From IMG/VR virus record IMGVR_UViG_3300043426_000141, positions 1 through 38,212 of that record: a stretch of 38,212 nt of DNA; one strand, written 5' to 3'. Below are positions 14,944-21,256 of the stretch, in pieces. Position 1 is the first letter of the stretch. The number at the start of each line of letters is the position of its first letter. Made by a program: the position numbers and the translations under genes. A model generated the notes under the pieces. That model ran no database searches. It saw only the letters and a list, made by a program, of their open reading frames with translations, and had not been told where the DNA came from. This stretch comes from a virus.

Positions 14944-15043
14944 GCACAACCGTTCGTTGCAGCGGACCCGCCCCGGCCGGTCCTGTGGTTCGTCTTTTGG
15001 CAATCGCGGCACCGGGGCCGTCCGCTGAACTCAGGCGTTACCC
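14944..15043 (+). repeat. attC site 5 (100 bp, right end of array)
   Basis: R'' GCACAAC (14944) and R' GTTACCC (15037) enclose arms CGTTGCAGCGGAC and GTCCGCTGAAC, a long perfect pairing with one extra G in the left arm. The about 57-base central segment makes this the longest site. The R' core departs from the GTTRRRY consensus, as expected when its last six bases come from the original target rather than from a cassette. Confidence 0.88.
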
Positions 15044-15654
15044 GGCTCCTTCACGCCAGCGGCGCTGATGCCGTGGGCGCTCTCGACAGCGCGGGCGAAC
15101 GCCTTGATTCCAGGCGGCAGGCGCTTCGTGTCTGCGTCAATGTCGCCAAGCAGCGCCAGTAGCTGCTCATCCGTCAGCGGCACGCGCTCTGCTGGCTGCT
15201 GGGCGGCGCTGGGGGATGCTCGCCAATCAAATGCCGACCAATGCTCAGCCACTGCGTCTGGCAAATAGCCCTTGCTCTCGGCCCGATTGAGCGCGGTCAT
15301 CAGTTCATCAAAGCCTTTGACCGCCGTGAGCTTGTAGCCGTCAGGCACAGCCGGCACCTGTGGCGCTGCTGCCAAATTCCTGGCGATCGACTCCATGGCG
15401 ATGTCCATGTAGACCCCCGGGCAGCTCTGACGGTCAAGGTCAGCGCGCACCTTCTGCGCAAGTGCCCAAGCCGCGTCGCTAAATTCGGGCACCGCCTGCA
15501 CTGGCGCTGCTGCCAGGGCGGCGCGGTAGGAAAGCCACGCTGCCGCAGTGTCTGGCTCGACGTAGGCGCCGACCGAGCCGGGGTACTTGTCCAGCTCCCA
15601 GCCTTGCTCTTTCGCCAGGGCCTCAAACGCGGCGCGCTCTTGTTCGGTGCTCAT
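15031..15654 (-). CDS. Hypothetical early protein, 3' end inside attC 5
   Basis: A 207-residue protein with a GGAGCACCCC ribosome site before ATGAGCACC. It begins 'TEQERAAFEALAKEQGWEL', then 'AAWLSYRAALAAAPVQAVPE', a pattern common to modular hypotheticals of Burkholderiales phages. The C-terminal domain reads 'LTDEQLLALLGDIDADTKRL'. The last codons (GNA, TGA) are supplied by attC 14944-15043. If the array were absent, the frame would continue into the left border and stop after one extra residue (GGT AAC GCG ATA TAG). Function unknown. Confidence 0.8.
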   Translation of the reverse strand: MSTEQERAAFEALAKEQGWELDKYPGSVGAYVEPDTAAAWLSYRAALAAAPVQAVPEFSDAAWALAQKVRADLDRQSCPGVYMDIAMESIARNLAAAPQVPAVPDGYKLTAVKGFDELMTALNRAESKGYLPDAVAEHWSAFDWRASPSAAQQPAERVPLTDEQLLALLGDIDADTKRLPPGIKAFARAVESAHGISAAGVKEPGNA

Positions 15655-15665
15655 GGGGTGCTCCT
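15644..15665. repeat. 22-bp direct repeat over a start region (copy 1)
   Basis: The ribosome-binding and start region of the gene at 15654 is identical over 22 bases to that of the gene at 15909 (second copy 15899-15920). On the coding strand it reads AGGAGCACCCCATGAGCACC followed by two more bases. The matching first codons suggest gene-start duplication or recombination between neighbouring early genes. Confidence 0.85.
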
Positions 15666-15909
15666 ACTCGCAGAACGCGCGGGTGATTGACGAAAAGTTG
15701 GGCTGCCGAGGCGGCTCCGGCAGAAGGCCGAGCTGGTCAGCTTCGTCAATCGTCAGCGGCTCACAGCAGGCGTTGCAGGGCGGTGAAATGCAGCACCGGC
15801 AGCCGCCGCGCATTGCGACTAGCTGACGGAACAGCCCCTCATCGTTCGGCACGCGATCGCAGATGTCTTCCCACTCTGCGTCGGTGAGCGGCGGAAGGTC
15901 GGTGCTCAT
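15664..15909 (-). CDS. Small Cys-rich hypothetical protein
   Basis: An 81-residue acidic protein with a central cysteine cluster at about 36-49 (CRCCISPPCNACCEPL), probably a metal-binding knuckle. N-terminal 'LPPLTDAEWEDICDRVPNDE' is typical of phage small acidic proteins. Its start region is the second copy of the 22-bp repeat. The stop lies just upstream of the next gene's ribosome site. It sits in a run of tightly packed small leftward genes. The zinc-binding suggestion comes from Cys spacing only. Confidence 0.75.
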   Translation of the reverse strand: MSTDLPPLTDAEWEDICDRVPNDEGLFRQLVAMRGGCRCCISPPCNACCEPLTIDEADQLGLLPEPPRQPNFSSITRAFCE

Positions 15910-15920
15910 GGGGTGCTCCT
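15899..15920. repeat. 22-bp direct repeat over a start region (copy 2)
   Basis: Identical to 15644-15665. It covers the Shine-Dalgarno and first codons of the gene at 15909. Confidence 0.85.
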
Positions 15921-16151
15921 TGCGGCCAGCATGGCGTCGGCTATGTCATAACTGGCGCCCGCGATCAGGCCAAACACATTCGACCTGTTCTCTGGCGTGA
16001 CGCCGGTCACCCCGACTAGCAGAGCGCCAAGCGCCTTGGCCGCGAAGTAGTCCCGCAGGGTCATGCCTCCAGCAATCTCGCCTTGCTTGCTGTCGCCCCA
16101 TTCGGCCCACTTGCCGGTGGGGAACGCCGGCCCTCCGTCATTCGTGCTCAT
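15906..16151 (-). CDS. Conserved phage hypothetical ('MTLRDYFAAKA' type)
   Basis: The start is taken at ATG 16151 (STNDGGPAFP), after GGAGACGAA and overlapping the stop of the upstream gene. This gives 81 residues. It carries 'GGMTLRDYFAAKALGALL' and a C-terminal 'YDIADAMLAAR', the two conserved blocks of a small protein very common in proteobacterial and other phages. Its role is not known to me. It is co-oriented and packed with the other small early genes. Confidence 0.85.
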   Translation of the reverse strand: MSTNDGGPAFPTGKWAEWGDSKQGEIAGGMTLRDYFAAKALGALLVGVTGVTPENRSNVFGLIAGASYDIADAMLAARSTP

Positions 16152-16381
16152 TTCGTCTCCTTGTGCTTTGCCGCTTCCTTGCGCTTCAGCCACTCGCTGA
16201 AGGCAGGCCAGACGGGATCGTTCTCGTCCACCGGGTCATAGACCTTGTTCATGGCCGAGTCGGTGAAGAAAGCGGGTCCGCAGTACGGGTGCATGTCCAC
16301 CCAGACGTAGCGATTGCCAACATGCAGGCGGCCCCAGTCGTTGATGCAGACGATGCCGGTGCCGATGTGAATGCAGGTCAT
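16148..16381 (-). CDS. Small hypothetical protein
   Basis: A 77-residue protein whose ATG overlaps the upstream stop (ATGA) and whose own stop overlaps the next start. It is rich in aromatic residues (CINDWGRLHVGNRYVWVDMHPYCGPAFF) with a basic Lys-rich end (KRKEAAKHKETK). Conserved Cys and His residues could bind a metal. Proteins of this look occur in early regions of Burkholderiales phages. No function is assigned. Confidence 0.75.
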   Translation of the reverse strand: MTCIHIGTGIVCINDWGRLHVGNRYVWVDMHPYCGPAFFTDSAMNKVYDPVDENDPVWPAFSEWLKRKEAAKHKETK

Positions 16382-16623
16382 GCGGGCTCCCGGTGCTTTG
16401 CGAGCAGGGCGCTGGCGTCGTGCGATAGAGCTAGGCTTCCACGCTTTGCGACTTCGCCAAGAAACTTCACCAGCTCCGCAACATCAGCGCGCAGCCTGTC
16501 GCGCTCCAACTCAGCCCGCTCCGCGCGAGCTTCTGCCGCCGTGCGCTGGCCCTGCTCGGCAACCCAGTCGCGCAGCAAGCTGTCGCGCTCTGCGAGCAGG
16601 TCTGCGGGGTCTTGGGTGCTCAC
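16378..16623 (-). CDS. Coiled-coil hypothetical protein
   Basis: The start is placed at GTG 16623 (STQDPADLLAERDSLL), which overlaps the upstream stop (GTGA). Further-upstream starts would extend an Arg-rich shadow of the neighbouring gene. The 81-residue product is one long charged helix (EQGQRTAAEARAERAELERD), likely coiled coil, ending 'SALLAKHREPA'. Short coiled-coil proteins of this type are common in phage early operons. No function is assigned. Confidence 0.7.
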   Translation of the reverse strand: MSTQDPADLLAERDSLLRDWVAEQGQRTAAEARAERAELERDRLRADVAELVKFLGEVAKRGSLALSHDASALLAKHREPA

Positions 16624-16982
16624 GATGCGACCCCAGTTGGGCGGCGCTCGGCGCGAAGGACGCGCTTCATGCCGCCGATCCAAAAACCTGCGCTCTCGCG
16701 GCGGTACTCCCAAAGGGTGTCCCTCGCGTCGTCCAGCATCGAGCCGTGCAGCCAGCAAAAGCACGGGGCGTGCGCGGTGATGTAGTCGCGGGCATCAAGG
16801 CAGCGGCAGCAGGTGCGCGTCACACCCCAGATGCCGTCAAACAGGCTGCTGACACGCTCGTATTGCTCGCCAGGGACGATCCGGCCGGCGCACTCGTAGC
16901 ACGAGTAGGCCTTGCGAGCCTTGCGGCGCTCAGCGCTGTAAACGTCAGGCACATCGCCGTAGTCGCAATAGCAGCTGCTCAC
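16620..16982 (-). CDS. Cys-rich zinc-ribbon-like phage protein
   Basis: The start is placed at GTG 16982 overlapping the previous stop (GTGA), giving 120 residues. Cysteines occur in pairs: CYCDYGD near the start, CYECAGRIVPGEQYERV at about 27-43, and CCRC at about 57-60, then CFCW. The 'C..C..RI..GE.Y' block resembles zinc ribbons of small phage proteins that recognise nucleic acid. A metal-binding fold is likely; the biological role is unknown. Confidence 0.75.
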   Translation of the reverse strand: MSSCYCDYGDVPDVYSAERRKARKAYSCYECAGRIVPGEQYERVSSLFDGIWGVTRTCCRCLDARDYITAHAPCFCWLHGSMLDDARDTLWEYRRESAGFWIGGMKRVLRAERRPTGVAS

Positions 16983-17251
16983 GATGCGGCCCCGGTGGCG
17001 CCAATGGCAGCGGCGATGAACTTCAGAACGTCGCCACGCTGCACGCGGCCAGCGAACTGCCACTTCTTGCGGCTGGGCCAGTAGTCCAGGCGCTGGCCTG
17101 CCACAGTGCGGGACCAGTGGTGTTCTGTGTGCTTCGTCCATCCGCCGTCATCGTTGGCTTTGGCATCGGCCAGAAAGCGGGCGCGGTCGGCGTTGAACTT
17201 GTCCTTGAAGTGGGTCTTCATGGCGTCCCAGATCGGATCGCGGTCACTCAT
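16979..17251 (-). CDS. Hypothetical protein
   Basis: The start is set at ATG 17251 (SDRDPIWDAMKTHFKDKF), which overlaps the previous stop. This gives 90 residues. A basic helical N-terminus is followed by an aromatic block (HHWSRTVAGQRLDYWPSRKK) and 'KWQFAGRVQRGDVLKFIAAA'. The Trp-rich centre recalls small nucleic-acid-binding phage proteins ('YWPSKKKWQ' types). Not assigned further. Confidence 0.75.
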   Translation of the reverse strand: MSDRDPIWDAMKTHFKDKFNADRARFLADAKANDDGGWTKHTEHHWSRTVAGQRLDYWPSRKKWQFAGRVQRGDVLKFIAAAIGATGAAS

Positions 17252-17552
17252 GGCTGGCCTCTTGGGTGGCGGTGGCGATTGCTGCGCGGGCCTTGTCATC
17301 GGCCGCGCGAATAGCCGCCATGACGGCGACCTTGTCGCTCCCGCCGCCGACAGCCACGGCCAAGACGTAGGCTTGCAGCGCCTCCAGCAGCGCAGGGGCG
17401 GCGGCTATGAGGCGGGCATCCTCGGCTTTAACGCCCGTCTCAGAGCGCAGCACAACAGGACGCAGCCAAACTGGCTTGTCATCAATCTTTGGGCCGACAA
17501 GGGCATGCGTGCCGTCTGCCCACTCCCACGGTCCTTCGGTGTGCTTGCTCAT
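17244..17552 (-). CDS. Conserved phage hypothetical ('SKHTEGPWEW' type)
   Basis: The start is at ATG 17552, with GGGAG upstream. Translation upstream of it would read antisense-type Arg/Ser-rich sequence. The 102-residue protein has the hallmark N-terminus SKHTEGPWEW and a later 'EDARLIAAAPALLEALQAYV', conserved in a very common small protein of proteobacterial phages. The function is unknown. Its presence supports a proteobacterial host. Confidence 0.88.
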   Translation of the reverse strand: MSKHTEGPWEWADGTHALVGPKIDDKPVWLRPVVLRSETGVKAEDARLIAAAPALLEALQAYVLAVAVGGGSDKVAVMAAIRAADDKARAAIATATQEASHE

Positions 17553-17580
17553 TTCCCGCTCCCCCGCGTGATCTGCTGTG

Positions 17581-18330
17581 TCATGCCGCCACCTCATGCA
17601 GCGCGGCTTCACAGAACAGGCCGCAGTCCGGGAGGATTTCGTCGTGCCGGCCGGCGTCGGGCGGGAGCGCGTCAAGGCCGAAGCGAACGCCCGTGGCCCG
17701 GTCGCGGAATAGGTAGGCGCTCGGGCCGATCTCGCGCTCAACCGCTGCCACCTGGGCGAAGCGCTCATGGAAGGTCTTGCGCACATGGTTCCAATACCCC
17801 ATGCCGCCCTTCACGCAGCCGATGCAGTTGGCGTTGTTGAAGCCGAGGCGGTACATCGCCGGCAGTTCAATTCCGGCGCGCTCCAGCAGGCCCAAGCAAT
17901 CGGCCTTCCCCAAGCTCCGCTCGATCAAGGGCGCGCGCACCGGCACATCGGGGAAGCGTTCTCGGAAGTCGTCAAGGCGGTCAGCCTCATCCGCATCGAA
18001 GCCGAGCACCATCACATCGCCGGGCTGCCTGAACTTGTCCAGCAGCTTGCGCTTGAGTGCGCGGGTGCAGGGCGCTCCGGCTCGGCCGTTTAAGTAGCGC
18101 TCGCGGCGGAACACTTCCAGCGTGCTGGCGCCGTACTTCTCGTCGCGAAGCACCGTCACTGCGCGGCCAAACCAGCGCTCGCAGTCGGCCAGAAAACGGC
18201 GGTTGTCCGGGTGCTCTTCGGAAATGAAGGCGTTCACGATGGCGACCCGCTCCGGCGCCTCGGCAAGCATCAGCTTCGTGGCAACAGCGCTCGCGGCGCC
18301 ACAGCTGAATTGGCAGACAAGGCGGCTCAT
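17581..18330 (-). CDS. PAPS reductase-like (adenine nucleotide alpha hydrolase fold) protein
   Basis: The start is at ATG 18330 with AGGAG six bases upstream, giving 249 residues. The N-terminus 'QFSCGAASAVATKL' (7-20) is the PP-loop of phosphoadenosine phosphosulfate reductase-like phage enzymes, with CGAAS where the family more often has GGKDS. Cysteines at 88, 169, 172 (NANCIGCVKGGMGYW), 236 and 240 suggest a metal or Fe-S site. Such enzymes activate substrates with ATP, and relatives take part in sulfur transfer to tRNA or DNA. The phage role is unknown. It is coupled to the lipoprotein gene upstream by stop-start overlap. Confidence 0.8.
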   Translation of the reverse strand: MSRLVCQFSCGAASAVATKLMLAEAPERVAIVNAFISEEHPDNRRFLADCERWFGRAVTVLRDEKYGASTLEVFRRERYLNGRAGAPCTRALKRKLLDKFRQPGDVMVLGFDADEADRLDDFRERFPDVPVRAPLIERSLGKADCLGLLERAGIELPAMYRLGFNNANCIGCVKGGMGYWNHVRKTFHERFAQVAAVEREIGPSAYLFRDRATGVRFGLDALPPDAGRHDEILPDCGLFCEAALHEVAA

Positions 18331-18527
18331 CGCTTGCTCCTCAGAATCTCTTGATGCACCCACTCATCAGCCGAGCAGGCCACGTACTGCGTGGTGCCGT
18401 CCTTGACCTGCTCGCACGGGTAGTGCGGCAGCTCTGCCGGTACCCGGGGCGATGCGCAGCCAACACACAAAGCCGCAAGCAAGAGCAGCACGCACGCGGC
18501 AGCGGCTAGGCGCTCGGGGCGGGTCAT
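18327..18527 (-). CDS. Small secreted lipoprotein-like protein
   Basis: A 66-residue protein with a short basic start (MTRPERL), a hydrophobic segment (AAAACVLLLLAALCVGC) and a Cys at residue 24 fitting a lipobox (VGC), though the -3 residue is Cys rather than Leu. The mature part is about 42 residues with two more Cys. In phage genomes such proteins are Rz1-like spanins or exclusion lipoproteins. Its position in the early operon far from lysis genes points to superinfection exclusion rather than lysis (inference). Its start overlaps the upstream stop and its end the downstream start. Confidence 0.65.
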   Translation of the reverse strand: MTRPERLAAAACVLLLLAALCVGCASPRVPAELPHYPCEQVKDGTTQYVACSADEWVHQEILRSKR

Positions 18528-18691
18528 GCCGCTTCCTCTTCTTCGGCCAGCACTTCCCGCACCGTCTCGACAGGCTGCCCCGTCTCGGCTGCGGTCATGC
18601 GGATCTGTTCGGCCAGGCTGTACTTGCGCAGAGCGGCAATGCGCTCGTGCACGGTGCGGATGTGGTCTTTGCTCATGACTTGGTGGGGCAT
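18524..18691 (-). CDS. Small hypothetical protein
   Basis: The start is most likely ATG 18691 (AAGAG upstream), or the ATG five codons later (SKDHIRTVHERIAALRKY), giving 55 or 50 residues. It is helical, with 'EQIRMTAAETGQPVETVREV' resembling a helix-turn-helix or small regulatory helix pair, and an acidic tail (LAEEEEAA). It overlaps the next gene by four bases (ATGA). A DNA-binding role is possible but not shown. The preceding 109 bases (18692-18800) hold no gene I can support. Confidence 0.65.
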   Translation of the reverse strand: MPHQVMSKDHIRTVHERIAALRKYSLAEQIRMTAAETGQPVETVREVLAEEEEAA

Positions 18692-18800
18692 TGGTGCTCT
18701 TGAAGAAATTGGGCCGTCGCTGCTGCCAGGCAATGCGAGTCGTCGGGAAGGCTTGATCGGAGGGAGGGCCGATGGCGTCCGACTGCGGCCCGGAAAGGGT

Positions 18801-20534
18801 TCAGGCGGCGACGGACAGGCTCTGCTTGCACGCCTGCAGGTGCTGAATCAGCGCGTCGCAGATGCGCGGCAGGTCGCTGTCGCGGTAGAGCTTTGCCGCG
18901 CCGGCTTGGTGGGCCTTGAAGCCACGGCGCTCCAGCAGGTCGGCAGTGACGGTGAAGCCCAGCACCTCATTGATGCGGCCCAGGCGCAGCGTGTAGGGCT
19001 CGTCTGCGGCTGGCGCAGGGGCTGGCGCGGCGGCGCGAGCCGGAGCCATCACCGGAGCTGGCGCAGGCGCTTGGATGGGGGCTGGCGCCGGCACTGCAGC
19101 CTGCGCGGCCACGATGGCGGCCTGTGCATCGCGCGCAGCCTGTGCCGCGGCTTCGCGCCGCTCTGCCTCGGCCTTAGCTGCCGCTTCGCGCTCCAGGCGC
19201 GCAGCTTCCTCGGCGCGGATGCGCTCGCGCTCGGCTTCCATGCGCGCCTGGGCGGCGGCCTTGCGGCTGGTGACGAGGTTGCAGAAGTCCTCGGGGGGCT
19301 TGGTGCACACCTGGGCGAAGTCGGGGAACAGGTGGCCGGCTTCGGCCGTGTCCATCGCGCGGCGGTTGGTGTCGATCAGATCGGCAATGCGGCTGGCTTC
19401 GATCTTGGCGCGGGCCAGTTCGGTGCCGATGGCGTCTTCCATGCTGGCGAGGCTCTTCTTGCCCTTGATGGCGCCAGCGAAGTCGGCGGCGACCGTAACA
19501 GGAACGCTGACGCGAAACTGCAGCAAGGCGCAGTGCTCGCGCAGCGCGGTCTGGCCGCTGGCGACGATCTCGGCCTTGCGGCGCTCCTTCTCGCTGGCCA
19601 GCAGCTTCTCGGAGGTCAGGCGGTTCTGGCGAACCAGCTGGGCCAGCATGTCCTTGGTCTTCTTGGCCGTGTCCACGGTCTGGATCTGGGCCAGCATCTG
19701 CGCCTCGGCCGCATCGAGCGCCGCCTCGGCGTTCTTCATGGCTTTGATCTGCAGGTCCAGGTCGGCGAAGTCCTGGTCAGTCTTGGGCTCGCGGATCAGG
19801 CGATGCTCCAGGAAGTCGCGCAGGGCCGTCTCGAAGGCGTGGAAGTTGTCGCGGATGTCGATGGCGCCAGACACCTGCACCATCACAGCGGGCAAGGCCT
19901 GCACCGGCTCGGCGACGACGACTGGCACGGCTTCGGCCGGCGTGTGCGTGGCCAGGTCGCGGTGGAATTGCTCCCAGCCGGCGACGATCCGGGCGCGCAG
20001 TTCGCCCGATGGCGTGTACCAGCCGTGACGTGCCTCAATCAGCTTGTCGCCATCCCACTTGCTCGCCGTGAACAGCGTGCGGCTTGCGCCGCTCACCATG
20101 CTTTGGTGTTCCATCTGGACGCGCAGATACAGGGGCAGTGCATTGGCGTCGCCGATGCTGCCGTCTTCGGGGAGAACGGCGCGAATGTCGTCGTTGAGGC
20201 TCTTGTGTTCCCAGGCGGTGTCGCCGTCCAGGGTCAAGCCATCAAAGCTGGCCGACAGCCGACCTTCGGTGCCGGTCACCGGGTACAGCTCTTCGCCGAC
20301 GAATTCCTCACCCAGCGGGCGGGCCAGGGCCTCGAAGCGGTGGCCAGCGTCAAACAGGCGCTGCGTGCTGGCGTCCACATCGGCAGCAAAGCCGCGCACG
20401 CGCTCATCAAGTAGCTGAGTGCGGGTCTTGTAGGGGCTCACGCCCATCATGGCCGGCGCGTCGCTGGCGTTGTCGTGGGTGGCGCGGTGGGCCGCCCATT
20501 CCGGACTGCCCTGAACAAGTTCGAGAATCTGCAT
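18801..20534 (-). CDS. YqaJ-type viral recombinase exonuclease with long C-terminal extension
   Basis: The start is taken at ATG 20534, five bases after GGAG, giving 577 residues. Numbering here counts from the GTG two codons upstream. Residues 1-165 form the YqaJ/lambda-exonuclease fold, a 5'-3' dsDNA exonuclease, with QGSPEW near residue 10, 'SASFDG' (catalytic Asp100), 'WEHKS' (Glu111, Lys113) and 'QMEHQSMVS'. Residues 220-420 are helical; 425-480 are an Arg/Glu/Ala coiled coil, then an Ala/Pro linker (480-515), then a compact C-terminal domain. Standard YqaJ proteins are about 200-330 residues. It pairs with the annealing protein upstream. Confidence 0.85.
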   Translation of the reverse strand: MQILELVQGSPEWAAHRATHDNASDAPAMMGVSPYKTRTQLLDERVRGFAADVDASTQRLFDAGHRFEALARPLGEEFVGEELYPVTGTEGRLSASFDGLTLDGDTAWEHKSLNDDIRAVLPEDGSIGDANALPLYLRVQMEHQSMVSGASRTLFTASKWDGDKLIEARHGWYTPSGELRARIVAGWEQFHRDLATHTPAEAVPVVVAEPVQALPAVMVQVSGAIDIRDNFHAFETALRDFLEHRLIREPKTDQDFADLDLQIKAMKNAEAALDAAEAQMLAQIQTVDTAKKTKDMLAQLVRQNRLTSEKLLASEKERRKAEIVASGQTALREHCALLQFRVSVPVTVAADFAGAIKGKKSLASMEDAIGTELARAKIEASRIADLIDTNRRAMDTAEAGHLFPDFAQVCTKPPEDFCNLVTSRKAAAQARMEAERERIRAEEAARLEREAAAKAEAERREAAAQAARDAQAAIVAAQAAVPAPAPIQAPAPAPVMAPARAAAPAPAPAADEPYTLRLGRINEVLGFTVTADLLERRGFKAHQAGAAKLYRDSDLPRICDALIQHLQACKQSLSVAA

Positions 20535-20536
20535 GG

Positions 20537-21256
20537 TCACTCCGTGGTGTTGGCGGCGGCGCGGATCTGCGCCTTCTGCGCGGCGGTGAACTTCTTGCCT
20601 TTGGTTTCGACCATGGCAATCAGGCCGTCAGTGGTCTTGCGGCCGGACTGCAGGACCTTGGTCCATGCGGGCAGGTTGGCCTTGAATTCGGTGTCGCAAT
20701 AGGTCTGCGGTGCGGGCGCGGCGACTGGCTCTGGTGGCGATGGCGGATGAAGCGGGTCATCGTCTGCGTGCAGATCGGCCTTGCTCCACAGATCAAGGGC
20801 CAGGCCGAAGCGCATGGCCGCATTGCGGATGGCGTCGCCAATCACCTCTTTCTCGCGGGCCCCGGCGTCTGCGCTTGGCTTGCCATCGGCATGGCCGTAG
20901 CCCAGGCGAGTGACGCCGCACACGGTCAGCTTGATCCACAGGCCGCCCGTGGCGTCGAACTTCGGCAGCCCGGTGTCGCGGTCGAATGCGGCCGGCTCCC
21001 AGGTCCAATGCGGGTCAGCATCCAGCAGGCAGTGGGTTGCAGCAGCGTGGCCCAGGTAGTCCAGATGGCGGATCTTTGGGTGGTGCCAGCCACCGCAGAC
21101 GCGGCAGTTGATCTTTTCGGCGGCAGGGCACTGGTTCTGCTCTTTGGTGCCCTTGGGGAGCTTGCTGATAAGGTGGTCCGGGATCGGCGCGCGCAGGCTA
21201 GCCAGCCCAGAAGGCGCGGCAAGGGCCTGCGTCTCGGTTTGGGTGACGGCATTCAT
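20537..21256 (-). CDS. Putative single-strand annealing protein (Rad52-like)
   Basis: The start is at ATG 21256, overlapping the previous stop by four bases, giving 239 residues. A Cys/His cluster (Cys43, Cys51, Cys54, His58) precedes 'HLDYLGHAAATHCLLDADPH' and 'WIKLTVCGVTRLGYGHADG'. 'EVIGDAIRNAAMRFGLALDLW' (137-157) resembles the 'KGA.TDA.KRA...FG' block of Rad52-family annealing proteins. The C-terminal part has Pro-rich spacing and a small helical end. Its place directly before a YqaJ exonuclease is the classic recombination pair. The family call is inference. Confidence 0.7.
   Translation of the reverse strand: MNAVTQTETQALAAPSGLASLRAPIPDHLISKLPKGTKEQNQCPAAEKINCRVCGGWHHPKIRHLDYLGHAAATHCLLDADPHWTWEPAAFDRDTGLPKFDATGGLWIKLTVCGVTRLGYGHADGKPSADAGAREKEVIGDAIRNAAMRFGLALDLWSKADLHADDDPLHPPSPPEPVAAPAPQTYCDTEFKANLPAWTKVLQSGRKTTDGLIAMVETKGKKFTAAQKAQIRAAANTTE

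Larger units (their letters stand above)
12583..15043. mobile_element. Integrase-less integron cassette array: five cassettes, six genes
   Basis: Five attC sites divide this stretch into cassettes at 12583-13182, 13183-13609, 13610-14328, 14329-14680 and 14681-15037, plus the last core. In each cassette the bases after the G/TT cleavage point are complementary to the R'' of its own attC: 11 of 11, 11 of 12, 15 of 15, 9 of 10 and 11 of 12 bases. This is expected of units that circularise through attC. Sizes of 350-720 bp are typical of gene cassettes. All attC sites point the same way (plus strand), while all genes are on the minus strand. Each gene has its own Shine-Dalgarno but no visible promoter. 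No integron integrase is encoded anywhere in the window. Confidence 0.9.

Noticed and set aside
18597-20414. 605-codon plus-strand open frame opposite the YqaJ gene
   Set aside because: It is antisense to an exonuclease with visible catalytic motifs. Its Gly/Leu/Ala/Val-rich composition is typical of an antisense shadow.
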